Below are positions 32,431-41,617 of a DNA stretch of 55,807 nt, piece by piece. The stretch spans positions 1-55,807 of the forward strand of contig DASRMP010000033.1 in the NCBI GenBank assembly GCA_035647855.1, written 5' to 3'. The notes beneath the pieces are model-generated. The model was not told the DNA's origin. It saw nothing but the letters and a program-made list of their open reading frames with translations, and did no database searches. The DNA comes from JAAZBW01 sp035647855 (GTDB taxonomy: Bacteria > Actinomycetota > Actinomycetes > Actinomycetales > Actinomycetaceae). Numbering within the stretch: position 1 is the first letter of the stretch; every line of letters starts with the position of its first letter. Position numbers and translations under genes: made by a program.

Positions 32431-34004
32431 TGGAAGTACTTCTCGAAGCTCTTCGGCAGCTCGAGCTGGGACGGGTCGAGGTCGGCGAGATCGCTCTCAC
32501 TCGCGCCCCCGGCACCGAACGCCGCGCCGGACGCGGCGGCCTCCCTGCGCCTGGCCTCGGCGGCCTCACGCATCTCCATCTCCTGACGGGCACGCTTCGC
32601 AGGGTTCCCGGACTTGCCCCTCCTCTGCTGCCGCTGGGGCGCCATACGGCCCTTGGACTTCTTCCCCATGCCTGGCATGTTGCCCATGCCGGGCATCCCG
32701 GCCCCCCGGGCCATCTGCTTCATCATGGTCTTCGCCTGGTCAAAACGCTCGACCAACTGGTTGACCTCGGTGACCGTGGTCCCGGAACCCTTTGCGATGC
32801 GGGAACGGCGGGAGCCATTGAGAATGCGGACATCGTCGCGCTCCGCGGGAGTCATCGACTGGACGATCGCCTCCACGCGGTCGACGTCGCGTTCGTCGAA
32901 GTTCTCGAGCTGCTCGCGCATCTGGCCCATCCCCGGCAGCATGCCGAAGATCTTCTTCATCGAACCCATGCGCTTGATCTGCTGCAGCTGGCTCAGGAAG
33001 TCGGTGAGGGTGAGTTCCTCCTCGCCCGCGAACTTCGCGGCCATCTTCTCGGCCTCGTCCGCGTCGAAGGCCTTCTCGGCCTGCTCGATGAGCGTGAGCA
33101 CATCGCCCATGTCGAGGATGCGTGAGGCCATCCGATCGGGGTGGAACACCTCCATATCCGTGAGCTTCTCGCCCGTGGAGGCGAACATCACGGGCTGGCC
33201 GGTGACGGTCCGGACCGAGAGAGCCGCGCCACCGCGGGCGTCGCCGTCGAGCTTGGTGAGGACGACGCCGCTGAACCCGACGCCGTCGCGGAAAGCCGTG
33301 GAGGTGTTGACGGCGTCTTGACCGACCATCGCGTCGAGGACGAAGAGGATCTCGTCCGGGTCGACGGCGTCGCGGATGCGGATCGCCTGGTCCATCATCT
33401 CGGCGTCGACACCGAGGCGGCCCGCGGTGTCCACGATGACGACGTCGTACATCTTGTTGCGCGCGTGCTCGAGTCCGGTTCGGGCGACCCGCACGGGGTC
33501 ACCGATGCCGTTGCCCGGTTCGGGCGCCCACACCGGCACGCCGGCCTGCTCGCCGACGATCTGCAGCTGGGTGACCGCGTTCGGCCGCTGCAGGTCCGAG
33601 GCGACCAGGATCGGCGTGTGCCCCTGGTTCCTCAGCCAGAGGCCGAGCTTCCCGGCGAACGTCGTCTTACCGGAGCCCTGGAGGCCCGCAAGCATGATGA
33701 CGGTCGGCGGCACCTTCGCGAGGCGGAGCGGGCGCGCCTCGCCGCCGAGGATCTCGATGAGCTCCTCGTTGACGATCTTGATGATCTGCTGCGACGGGCG
33801 CAGGGCCTGGGACAGTTCGAGTCCCTCGACGCGCTCGCGGACTCGGGAGGTGAAGGCGCGGACGGCCGGCAGCGCGACGTCTGCGTCCAGCAGGGCGCGC
33901 CTGATATCCGAGATGGTCGAGTCGATGTCCTCGGAGGTGAGGCGGCCCTTGCCGCGCAGCGACTTGAACGAAGCCGTGATTCGATCGGACAGGGTGGCGA
34001 ACAA
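32427..34004 (-). CDS. ffh: Signal recognition particle protein Ffh (SRP54)
   Basis: Ffh binds signal sequences and 4.5S RNA and delivers ribosomes to FtsY. The 525-residue protein has the N domain (1-about 90), the GTPase G domain with GLQGSGKTTFAGKL (P-loop), DTAGRLGVD, TKLDGDARGG and the insertion box, and the Met-rich M domain (about 330-450, with FGMLPGMGQM and the RIAKGSGTTVTEVN RNA-binding motif). A C-terminal Gly/Met/Lys then Glu/Ala/Arg-rich tail extends to an acidic end. The start is a TTG at 34002-34004 with GAGGATCGCC upstream. The 82-bp gap to ftsY shows no clear site. Confidence 0.97.
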   Translation of the reverse strand: MFATLSDRITASFKSLRGKGRLTSEDIDSTISDIRRALLDADVALPAVRAFTSRVRERVEGLELSQALRPSQQIIKIVNEELIEILGGEARPLRLAKVPPTVIMLAGLQGSGKTTFAGKLGLWLRNQGHTPILVASDLQRPNAVTQLQIVGEQAGVPVWAPEPGNGIGDPVRVARTGLEHARNKMYDVVIVDTAGRLGVDAEMMDQAIRIRDAVDPDEILFVLDAMVGQDAVNTSTAFRDGVGFSGVVLTKLDGDARGGAALSVRTVTGQPVMFASTGEKLTDMEVFHPDRMASRILDMGDVLTLIEQAEKAFDADEAEKMAAKFAGEEELTLTDFLSQLQQIKRMGSMKKIFGMLPGMGQMREQLENFDERDVDRVEAIVQSMTPAERDDVRILNGSRRSRIAKGSGTTVTEVNQLVERFDQAKTMMKQMARGAGMPGMGNMPGMGKKSKGRMAPQRQQRRGKSGNPAKRARQEMEMREAAEARRREAAASGAAFGAGGASESDLADLDPSQLELPKSFEKYFQ

Positions 34005-34086
34005 GGCGATCCTCTTCGAGTTGTGCGTGACTGCCCACTAGGGTACCCGCGCGGCACCCTGCCGATCCACGTGGGTCAGACCACGG

Positions 34087-35280
34087 TCAGGAGATCAGCG
34101 CGTCAACGAAGCCATCCGGGTCGAACGGGGCGAGATCGTCCGCTCCCTCGCCGAGACCGACGAACTTCACCGGAACACCGAGCTGCTCCTGGACCGCGAC
34201 GACGATGCCGCCCTTCGCGGTGCCGTCGAGTTTGGTGAGCACGATGCCGGTCACGTCGACCGCCTCGGAGAACACCTGCGCCTGACGCATGCCGTTCTGG
34301 CCCGTGGTGGCGTCGAGGACCAGCAGAACCTCGCGCACCGGAGCGCCCCGGCCCATGACGCGCTTGATCTTTCCGAGTTCGTCCATGAGGTCTGCCTTGG
34401 TCTGCAGGCGTCCCGCCGTATCGACGATGACGACGTCGGCGCCGCTCTCGACACCCACCTTGACCGTCTCGAACGCGACCGACGCGGGATCGGCACCCTC
34501 ACGGTCGGAGCGCACCACGGGCACTCCCACGCGGGAGCCCCAGGTCTCGAGCTGGTCGGCGGCGGCGGCGCGGAACGTGTCGGCGGCGCCGAGCAGGACA
34601 TCATGGCCCTCCGCCACGAGCACGCGGGCGAGCTTGCCTACCGTCGTCGTCTTGCCGGTGCCGTTCACGCCGACGACGAGGATGGTCGCGGGGTGGGCCT
34701 CGCCGTCGTCGCCGACAACGGGACTGACGTCGAGCGTACGGTCCATGTCCGGATCGACCAGCACGAGTAGTTCGCGGCGGAGCACCTCACGGACGGCGGC
34801 AGGATCGGAGGTGTCGAGTACCTTGGCCTCGGCGCGCAGTTTGTCCATGAGGCGGGTGGTCGGGTCGAGTCCGAGGTCCGCCATGAGGAGCGTCTCCTCG
34901 ATCTCCTCCCAGTCCGACTCGGAGAGCTTGCCCCGGGAGAGGATCGCGAGGATGGCGTTGCCGATGGCACCCGAACGGACGAGCCGGGCACGGAGGCGCT
35001 GCCAGCGGGTGGCAGCGGCCTCGGGACGTTCGAGAGTGGGCACCGCGAGCGCAGGTGCATCGGCAGGCGGAGCTTCGTCCGTGGGGTCCTCGTCCGTCTC
35101 AGGCCGCTCGAGTGTGGCGACGCCGCCCGAGTCGGCACCGAGATCGCCGGGGTAGGGACTCGCCTCCCGTTCGGAAAGGCGCGCGTTCTTCCTGCTCCGG
35201 CTTCGAACGCCGACGAACAGCACGCCGGCGACCACCAGGACGCCGACGGCGATGATGAGAATCAGGATCTCAGTTGCCAT
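34087..35280 (-). CDS. ftsY: Signal recognition particle receptor FtsY
   Basis: FtsY is the SRP receptor GTPase. The 397-residue protein has an N-terminal transmembrane segment (about 4-26, ILILIIAVGVLVVAGVLFVG) that anchors it directly, as in other actinobacteria. A charged acidic Pro/Glu linker (about 35-90) follows, then the NG domains: VVGVNGTGKTTTVGKLA (P-loop), GAADTFRAAAADQLE, DTAGRLQTK, TKLDGTAKGG and the closing GLGEGADDLAPFDPDGFVDAL. It precedes ffh in the same direction; smc and a small membrane-protein gene lie upstream. Confidence 0.97.
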   Translation of the reverse strand: MATEILILIIAVGVLVVAGVLFVGVRSRSRKNARLSEREASPYPGDLGADSGGVATLERPETDEDPTDEAPPADAPALAVPTLERPEAAATRWQRLRARLVRSGAIGNAILAILSRGKLSESDWEEIEETLLMADLGLDPTTRLMDKLRAEAKVLDTSDPAAVREVLRRELLVLVDPDMDRTLDVSPVVGDDGEAHPATILVVGVNGTGKTTTVGKLARVLVAEGHDVLLGAADTFRAAAADQLETWGSRVGVPVVRSDREGADPASVAFETVKVGVESGADVVIVDTAGRLQTKADLMDELGKIKRVMGRGAPVREVLLVLDATTGQNGMRQAQVFSEAVDVTGIVLTKLDGTAKGGIVVAVQEQLGVPVKFVGLGEGADDLAPFDPDGFVDALIS

Positions 35281-35359
35281 GGTTCCAGTCTGACGGAGGT
35301 CCGCCGCTCAAAGCCAACCCTGGGATGAGGTGGCAACCGTTGGAATACAGGCGGCGACG

Positions 35360-35620
35360 TCAGCGGGTGAACGAAGACCGCACGCCGTCGAATTGGTCGC
35401 GAAGCTGTTCCGGGGTCACATATCCGGGCACGGACGGATCGTCGGTCAGTAGTTGCTCGATGTCGACATCGGTGGGGCCTTCATCGCGAACCCGCCCATG
35501 GCGCGCTCCGGCAACCGAGGAGCGCACCCACGACTTGAATCCTTCCTCAGGCTTGCGTGCGGACACCAGGATCCAGATGAGGTATGCGGCAATGACCAGC
35601 GCGACCAGAAGGTATCCCAT
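35360..35620 (-). CDS. Small membrane-anchored protein of unknown function
   Basis: An 86-residue protein with one N-terminal hydrophobic helix (about 2-20, GYLLVALVIAAYLIWILVSA). A charged soluble tail containing DVDIEQLLTDDPSVPGYVTPEQLRDQFDGV follows. ATG 35618-35620 has a GAGGATG site. It lies between smc and ftsY on the same strand. I do not recognise a family. Codon use and the clean start make it likely to be real. Confidence 0.72.
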   Translation of the reverse strand: MGYLLVALVIAAYLIWILVSARKPEEGFKSWVRSSVAGARHGRVRDEGPTDVDIEQLLTDDPSVPGYVTPEQLRDQFDGVRSSFTR

Positions 35621-35730
35621 TGCATCATCCTCACATCAAAACCCTCAACTTGTACTTCAGATTGCCCGGCGTGTCCTTTCTCTGCGGGATGAATCACGTT
35701 CGGGCGGGAGCGGCGGATGCGCGCTACGGC

Positions 35731-38700
35731 TCACTCGCGCCCCAGCCGCTGGGAGACGACCGTGGTCACCCCGTCTCGCATGGTGACGCCGTAGAGGGCG
35801 TCCGCGATCTCCATGGTGCGCTTCTGGTGAGTCACCACGATCAACTGCGAGTCTTCCCGTAGCTCCCGGTAGATCTCGAGCAGGCGCCCGAGGTTGGTGT
35901 CGTCGAGCGCGGCCTCCACTTCGTCCATGACGTAGAACGGCGAGGGGCGCGCCTTGAATATGGCGATGAGCAGCGCAACTGCGGTCAGCGACCGCTCGCC
36001 GCCGGAGAGCAGGGAAAGCCGCTTGACCTTCTTGCCGGCGGGACGCGCCTCGATCTCGATGCCTGTGGTGAGCATGTCGTCCGGTTCTGTGAGCAGGAGC
36101 CGGCCCTCTCCTCCCGGGAAGAGCCGCGCGAAGACCTGCTCGAACTGGTCGGCCGTGTCGCGGAACGCCTCACCGAATACCTGTTCGACCCGCTCGTCGA
36201 TCTCACGGACGATCTCCATGAGGTCGGCGCGCGATTTCTTCAGGTCCGCCACCTGATCGGTCAGGAACTGGTGCCGCTCGGCGAGCGCCGCGTGTTCCTC
36301 CAGTGCCAGCGGGTTGACCTTCCCGAGCCGCTGGAGGTCTCGTGACGCCTTGGCGAGCCGTGCCTCCTGCTCCTCCCGGACGTAGGGCCGCGGAGGGGGC
36401 GGTTCGTCATCCCCGGGCACGAAGACCGGCACCAGATTGTGAGGACCGAACTCGTTCACCAGGATCTCGGGATCCAGCCCGAGTTCCGCGATCGACTTCT
36501 CCCCCAGCTGATCGATGCGCAGCCTCTGTTCGGCGCGGACGATCTCGTCGCGGTGGGCGGCGTCCGTGAGTCTGGACCGTTCCGCCGAGAGTTGGTCGAG
36601 GCGGGCTCGCGTGCGGGTGATCTCGGCGCCATGCGTCTCGCGTTCGTGCTCGGTGGCGGCGCGCGCGTCTGCTGCCTGGGCCAGTGAGAGGGTGACGGCG
36701 CGCAGCGCCTTCGCAGCCCGGTCCTGGATCTGCATTGCCACTGCCGCCCGCCGGGAACGCCGCCGTTCGAGTTCTTCCGCCCTGCGGACGGCGGTGCGCT
36801 CGTCCTCTGCGGCCGCCCGAAGCGACGCGGCCCTTCCGGCGATGGCCTTGACCCGCTCCTCCACGGTGCGCAACCGAAGGCGCGCGTCCGTTTCCGTTCG
36901 CCGCGCCTCCCGTGCGAGGAGGGACGCCGAGTCCCGCCGCTTCGTCGCCTCCGCGAGGTCCGCCTCGGCTTCGTCCGGCTCGCGGGATGCGATCACCAAC
37001 CGCTCGGCCAGGACGCCGAGTTCCCGCTCGTGCTCGGTGCGTTCCTTCTCGAGACGCTCGATCGCCGGGATGGTGCGCTCGATCTCGGCGTGCGCACCTC
37101 GGATCGTGCTCCCCAACTGACCCAATTGCTCGGCGGTGGCGGCGAGTGCGGCATCGGACGCGTGCAGGTCCGAGAGGGTCTCGTTCGCTCGCGACTCTGC
37201 GGCCGCCACGCGTTCCCGCGCCGGGCCGATCTCGAAGCGGATCGCGTCCAGTTCCAGCTGTGCCCGCTCCGCGTCGCCGGCCGCCTCCTCCGCGGCCGAC
37301 TGGAGCGCGAACACACTCGAGCCGCTCTCACCGGCGCCGCCCCGGGCGTGAGTCGCGCCCAGCACATCGCCGAGCCGGGTCACCGCAACGACGTGGGGAT
37401 GTTCCGCGACCACCGCGCGCGCCTCGGTCAGGTCCTCTGTGAGGACAGTTCCCGCGAGCAGTACGCGAACGGCGGCGAGTGTGGCGTCGTCGGCTGTGGA
37501 GACGGCCGACACCGCCGGCAGGAGGCCGTCCGGCACCCCATCGACGGCGATCGGCCGATCCCCCGATGCGACGACGAGACGCACCTCTCCCGTCTCGTCC
37601 GCCCGGGCCGTGCGCAGCGCGTCGACGGCGTCGCCCAGCGTCTCGGCGACCGCCGCATCCGCCCATGATCCCAGCGCGGCCGCGACGGCGTCGTCCCAGC
37701 CACCGCTGACATGCACCCTTTCTGGGAGGGTGCCGGTGATGCCTGCCGCGCCTCCCGAGACAAGGGCCGCCGTCGCATCCTCCCTGCGCAGGGAGAGCCC
37801 CAGCGTTTCCGCCCGTGTCCTCGCGTTGGCGAGAAGGGAGGCCGCCTCTCGCTCCCTCTCATCGAGCGCGGCGATGGCGTCCTGGGCGCCGGCAAGTTCG
37901 GCTTGTGCCTCATCGTGTGCGGCGTCGAGGCTCGCCTCGCCGGTCTCGGCGCCCGCGACCTCCTGCTCGAGCCTCGCGAAATCGAGTTCGCCGCTTTCTG
38001 CCCGGGTGCGGGCAGCCTCGAGTGCGCCCCGTGCCCGGCCGAGTTCGGCCTGTGTCGATTCGAGACGGCCCCGGCGCGTCGAGACCTGGCCGGTGAGCCG
38101 CGCAAGACCTTCGCGCCGGTCGGCGACGCCACGGTGCACCGCCGCGAGGGCGCGCTCCGCCGCGCGTTCCGCGTCCTCGGCGGCCTTCCGCTCCGATTCG
38201 ACCGCAGCGAGTCCGGCCGCGGCGGACCCGGCCTCGGCGCGCAACCCCGCTTCCTCCTCGGCGGCGGCCTCCGCCCGCAGGTCGAGTTCGTCGGGATCCT
38301 CGCCGCGGCGGGGGGCGCGCGGACTCCCGAGGTGGCGAACACGTTCCGTGGCAAGGAGTTCGAGTGAGGTGAACCGTTCCTTGAGCGAGGTGAGTTCGTA
38401 GTAGGCGTCGGTCGCTTCCCGTACTCGCGGCGAGAGTTCGGCTGCGGCGCTCTCGACGGCCGCGAGGGTGCGGCGCTGGGCATCGAGCTCCTCCTCCACC
38501 TCCGCCTTCCGCGTGAGGAGAGCGTCCTCGTCGGCGCTGCCGGCGGCGAGCTTCGCCTGGGCCTGGACGAGATCGTCGGCGAGAAGCCGGGCGCGGGAGT
38601 CGCGCACGTCGGACTGAATGACGGCGGCACGCCGCGCGACGTCGGCCTGGCGCGCGAGGGGGCCGAGTTGCCGGCGGATCTCCGCGGCCAGGTCCGTGAC

Positions 38701-39270
38701 CCGCTGCAGGCCGGCCTGCATCGACTCGAGCTTTCGCAGTGCCCGTTCTTTGCGCCTCCGGTGCTTCAGGACTCCGGCGGCCTCCTCGATGAAGCCGCGC
38801 CTGTCCTCGGGCGTGGCAGAGAGAACGGAATCGAGGCGTCCCTGCCCGACGACCACGTGCATCTCGCGCCCCATGCCCGTGTCGGAGAGGAGTTCCTGGA
38901 TGTCGAGCAGCCGGCAGGGTGTCCCGTTGATCGCGTACTCGCTGCCGCCATTCCGGAAGAGGGTGCGCGAGATCGTGACCTCGGAGAACGCGATCGGCAG
39001 CGCACCGTCGGCGTTGTCGATGGTGAGGGAGACCTCGGCGCGACCGAGCGGAGGCCTCGAGGTGGTGCCCGCGAAGATCACGTCAGCCATGGCGCCGCCG
39101 CGGAGCGTCTTCGCGCCCTGCTCGCCCATGACCCACGCGAGCGCATCGACCACGTTCGACTTACCGGAGCCGTTCGGCCCCACGACAGCGGTGATTCCCG
39201 GTTCGAGGTGCAGCGTCGTCGCCGACGCGAAGGACTTGAATCCTCGCAGCGTCAGCGTTTTCAGGTGCAC
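35731..39270 (-). CDS. smc: Chromosome segregation protein SMC
   Basis: SMC, with ScpA and ScpB, organises and segregates the chromosome. The 1179-residue protein has an N-terminal ATPase half with Walker A GPNGSGKSNVVDAL (residues 31-44) and Q-loop GEQGAKTLRGG. Two long Glu/Arg/Ala-rich coiled coils flank a hinge (about residues 500-640, with GGAAGITGTLPERVHV). The C-terminal half has signature LLSGGERSLTAVALL and Walker B FYVMDEVEAALDD. GTG start at 39268-39270. It lies upstream of ftsY, the order seen in most actinobacteria. Confidence 0.98.
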   Translation of the reverse strand: MHLKTLTLRGFKSFASATTLHLEPGITAVVGPNGSGKSNVVDALAWVMGEQGAKTLRGGAMADVIFAGTTSRPPLGRAEVSLTIDNADGALPIAFSEVTISRTLFRNGGSEYAINGTPCRLLDIQELLSDTGMGREMHVVVGQGRLDSVLSATPEDRRGFIEEAAGVLKHRRRKERALRKLESMQAGLQRVTDLAAEIRRQLGPLARQADVARRAAVIQSDVRDSRARLLADDLVQAQAKLAAGSADEDALLTRKAEVEEELDAQRRTLAAVESAAAELSPRVREATDAYYELTSLKERFTSLELLATERVRHLGSPRAPRRGEDPDELDLRAEAAAEEEAGLRAEAGSAAAGLAAVESERKAAEDAERAAERALAAVHRGVADRREGLARLTGQVSTRRGRLESTQAELGRARGALEAARTRAESGELDFARLEQEVAGAETGEASLDAAHDEAQAELAGAQDAIAALDEREREAASLLANARTRAETLGLSLRREDATAALVSGGAAGITGTLPERVHVSGGWDDAVAAALGSWADAAVAETLGDAVDALRTARADETGEVRLVVASGDRPIAVDGVPDGLLPAVSAVSTADDATLAAVRVLLAGTVLTEDLTEARAVVAEHPHVVAVTRLGDVLGATHARGGAGESGSSVFALQSAAEEAAGDAERAQLELDAIRFEIGPARERVAAAESRANETLSDLHASDAALAATAEQLGQLGSTIRGAHAEIERTIPAIERLEKERTEHERELGVLAERLVIASREPDEAEADLAEATKRRDSASLLAREARRTETDARLRLRTVEERVKAIAGRAASLRAAAEDERTAVRRAEELERRRSRRAAVAMQIQDRAAKALRAVTLSLAQAADARAATEHERETHGAEITRTRARLDQLSAERSRLTDAAHRDEIVRAEQRLRIDQLGEKSIAELGLDPEILVNEFGPHNLVPVFVPGDDEPPPPRPYVREEQEARLAKASRDLQRLGKVNPLALEEHAALAERHQFLTDQVADLKKSRADLMEIVREIDERVEQVFGEAFRDTADQFEQVFARLFPGGEGRLLLTEPDDMLTTGIEIEARPAGKKVKRLSLLSGGERSLTAVALLIAIFKARPSPFYVMDEVEAALDDTNLGRLLEIYRELREDSQLIVVTHQKRTMEIADALYGVTMRDGVTTVVSQRLGRE

Positions 39271-39284
39271 CGGACAACCTTAAC

Positions 39285-39311
39285 GGCGTGGCGGGCCCCC
39301 GCCGTCACGCC
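39285..39311 (-). terminator. Terminator-like hairpin between ndk and smc
   Basis: GGCGTG and CACGCC enclose a second GC-rich stem (GCGGG with CCCGC) in the 73-bp gap after ndk on the minus strand. No T tract follows. It probably ends the ileS-to-ndk transcript before smc. Confidence 0.5.
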
Positions 39312-39343
39312 CACTCCGCCAGGTTCCGAGCTTGCCTGTCCCG

Positions 39344-39772
39344 TCAGGAGTCGAGCTCCGGGAACCAGATGGGAATCTCTCGTTCCGCCGAGGCGACGGA
39401 GTCCGAGCCGTGCACCACGTTCTCGATGCGGCCGCTGCCCCAATCGCGCCCGAGGTCGCCGCGAATGGAGCCGGGCACTGCAGCGGTGGGATTGGTGGCG
39501 CCCGCCATGGCACGGAAACCGTCGATGCAGCCGGACCCCTCGATGACCATCGCGACCACCGGGCCGTCCGTCATGTACTCGAGGAGGTCGAGGAAGAACG
39601 GCTTCGCCTCGTGCTCGGCGTAGTGCTCGCGCAGCTGATCGTCGGTCGCGGCGAGCATCCGAAGCGCATCGATCAGGTAGCCCTTGGTCTCGATCCGGCG
39701 GATGACCTCGCCGATCTGACCGCGGCGAACCCCATCGGGCTTAACGATTACCAAAGAGCGTTCGATCGTCAT
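39344..39772 (-). CDS. ndk: Nucleoside diphosphate kinase
   Basis: Ndk balances nucleoside triphosphate pools through a phospho-His intermediate. The 142-residue protein has the family sequence: SLVIVKPDGVRRGQIGEVI at the N-terminus, then YAEHEAKPFF, GPVVAMVIEGSGCIDGFRAMAGATNP, and the active site NVVHGSDSVASAEREI with catalytic His near residue 120. The ATG start overlaps the stop of the DUF4233 gene in ATGA, so its translation is likely coupled to it. Confidence 0.98.
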   Translation of the reverse strand: MTIERSLVIVKPDGVRRGQIGEVIRRIETKGYLIDALRMLAATDDQLREHYAEHEAKPFFLDLLEYMTDGPVVAMVIEGSGCIDGFRAMAGATNPTAAVPGSIRGDLGRDWGSGRIENVVHGSDSVASAEREIPIWFPELDS

Positions 39773-40170
39773 GGTTCAAGCCTATCGGCGTGCTCGGCCT
39801 CCCAGCGCTCGATGCGTTCCTTGTCGATTCGTCCTCCCACGATCAACGCCGCTATCCACATCACGGCGAAGACTGCGCCGAGGAACCACATCACGGAGAC
39901 GACCAGACCCGAGAGCACCACGGCGATCTGGAGGACCGACCCGATGCCGTACCCTATCCCGCTCCTCAGCGTCGCCATGGCGGCCACCGCGACGCCGGCC
40001 AGGAGCCCCGCGACGATCCATGCTTCCGACGACGGCGCAAGCTCGAGCCGGACCGCCACCAGCCCGGCGATGAACACCATTCCGGCCTCGACCACGAGGA
40101 TCGCCGTCGCAAACACGCGGCGGGCGGATCCCGGCCTCCGGGGCGCAGCAGCGGGTGCGGCCTCGCTCAC
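39769..40170 (-). CDS. DUF4233 family integral membrane protein
   Basis: A 133-residue protein with about four hydrophobic segments (ILVVEAGMVFIAGLVAVRL, AWIVAGLLAGVAVAAMATL, IGSVLQIAVVLSGLVVSVMW, FLGAVFAVMWIAALIVGG) and a charged C-terminus. DUF4233 genes sit between folC and ndk in many actinobacteria; here the dha genes have come between folC and this gene. GTG start overlaps the dhaM stop in GTGA, and its own stop overlaps the ndk start in ATGA. Function unknown. Confidence 0.88.
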   Translation of the reverse strand: MSEAAPAAAPRRPGSARRVFATAILVVEAGMVFIAGLVAVRLELAPSSEAWIVAGLLAGVAVAAMATLRSGIGYGIGSVLQIAVVLSGLVVSVMWFLGAVFAVMWIAALIVGGRIDKERIERWEAEHADRLEP

Positions 40171-40961
40171 GAGACCGTCTTTGCTTCCCCGAATCCGCCC
40201 TCAACGAGGGCGACGACGGCGTGAAGCGCAGCCTCGGCATTCTCTCCCGATGCCTCGACCGTCAGCTCTGCGCCTGGCGGCAGGCCCAGGCTGAGAAGCG
40301 CGATCACGCTGGTGGCGTCGATCCCGTTGATGGTGACGCGGGCGTCCTGGGAGACGGCGAGCGAGGCGAGCTGCGCCGCCGGGCGCGCGTGCAGCCCCAG
40401 CTCGTTGACCAGCCGGACGGTCCGGCTCACACTCGGCGTGCTCTCCGTGGGCGGCGAGGCACGCTCCGGGGTGTGATCCTGCTCGGTGACACCGAGCGCA
40501 CTCGGGGCCGGGGCGCCGCCGGCGGCCTGAACGATCGTCGGCGCCCCGCCGACCGTACCCTCACTCGGCACGGGCGCGTAGGACGAGGATTCGCGCGCGA
40601 ATTCGGCAGCTGCGCGGACGGCGCCCAGCGAACCACCGCCCTGTGCGACGGCGGCCGCGGCCACCGAACCCTCGACCAGAGGCGCGTCAGCGAGCACCAC
40701 CGGAGCTCCGTCGTCGAGGAACTCGATCGCGGTGGCGGCGGTCATGGTGGCGGATCCGAGGTCGGAGAGAAGTACGACCCCGTTGGCCGTCTCGAGGAGT
40801 TCGTCGATCGCGGAGGAGATCTTCCGGAGGGAGGTCCCGAGTCTGCCCTCGTCGGTTCCTCCGGCGGGCAGGATCTTCACATCGGGCGCCATCTGCCCCG
40901 CGAGTTCCACCACCCCCTCGGCGAGCTTGGCCGAGTGGGACACGATGACGATACCGATCAC
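40167..40961 (-). CDS. dhaM: PTS-dependent dihydroxyacetone kinase phosphotransferase subunit DhaM, fused to HPr
   Basis: DhaM passes phosphate from the PTS to the ADP bound in DhaL. The 264-residue protein has an N-terminal EIIA-Man-like domain (1-about 125) with active His9 in IVSHSAKLAEG. An Ala/Pro/Ser/Thr-rich linker (about 128-178) and an HPr domain (179-264) with active His191 in NELGLHARPAAQL follow. The HPr Ser46 region reads INGIDATSVIALLSLGLPPG. No enzyme I domain is present, so phosphate must come from the cell's EI. GTG start overlaps the dhaL stop in GTGA. Confidence 0.94.
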   Translation of the reverse strand: MIGIVIVSHSAKLAEGVVELAGQMAPDVKILPAGGTDEGRLGTSLRKISSAIDELLETANGVVLLSDLGSATMTAATAIEFLDDGAPVVLADAPLVEGSVAAAAVAQGGGSLGAVRAAAEFARESSSYAPVPSEGTVGGAPTIVQAAGGAPAPSALGVTEQDHTPERASPPTESTPSVSRTVRLVNELGLHARPAAQLASLAVSQDARVTINGIDATSVIALLSLGLPPGAELTVEASGENAEAALHAVVALVEGGFGEAKTVS

Positions 40962-41602
40962 GCCGCCGCTCCCTCCGCGGCCTCGGCTGCCGCAGTCAGG
41001 ATGATCGACGAGGACTCTGCTCCCGGGTCCCGGTGTCCGGCAGAGCGCTCGCCCAGGTAGGAGGCGCGGCCCTTGGTCGCGATGAGCGGCTCGGTCGCGA
41101 GCGCGCCCTCCGCGGCCGCGTCGGCGGCGGCGCGGAGGACCGCAGCCGGCGAGACGCCGCGGCCGGCGGCCTCGCGCGCGGCCTCGACCGCGGGGGCCCA
41201 GGCGTCCACCATGGTCTTCTCCCCCACGGTGGCCTTGCCGCGATCAGTGATCCCTGTCAGCCCCGCCGCGAGCATCTCGGCAACCTCGGTGCTATCGAGT
41301 TCGTTCGCGCCGGCGACGGCCTTGGCCGCGCGCAACATGGCGGTGCCGTAAAGCGGTCCAGATGCCCCGCCCACCTTGGAGATGAGAGCACCCGCAGCGG
41401 ACCGCAGCACCTCCGCCGGAGTGGCGGAGGTGTCGTCGATCACGGTGACCACGGCGCTGAAGCCGCGGTCGAGGTTCTCGCCGTGGTCGCCGTCGCCGAT
41501 GGCGCGATCGAGTTCGATCAGGTCGATGCGGCGGGCCGCGACCTCGGAGGCAGCGCGCCTCATCCACGCGCGCGCCCAGTCGGCACCCAGGGTCTCGGTC
41601 AT
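40958..41602 (-). CDS. dhaL: Dihydroxyacetone kinase ADP-binding subunit DhaL
   Basis: DhaL carries the tightly bound ADP/ATP that phosphorylates dihydroxyacetone held in DhaK. The 214-residue all-helical protein has the metal and nucleotide motif ELDRAIGDGDHGENLDRGF near residue 30, SKVGGASGPLYGTAMLRAA, GKATVGEKTMVDAWAPA and ATKGRASYLGERSAGHRDPGA at the C-terminus. It lies 15 bases after dhaK and is four-base coupled to dhaM. Confidence 0.95.
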   Translation of the reverse strand: MTETLGADWARAWMRRAASEVAARRIDLIELDRAIGDGDHGENLDRGFSAVVTVIDDTSATPAEVLRSAAGALISKVGGASGPLYGTAMLRAAKAVAGANELDSTEVAEMLAAGLTGITDRGKATVGEKTMVDAWAPAVEAAREAAGRGVSPAAVLRAAADAAAEGALATEPLIATKGRASYLGERSAGHRDPGAESSSIILTAAAEAAEGAAA

Positions 41603-41617
41603 CTCGTTCTCGCTCCC

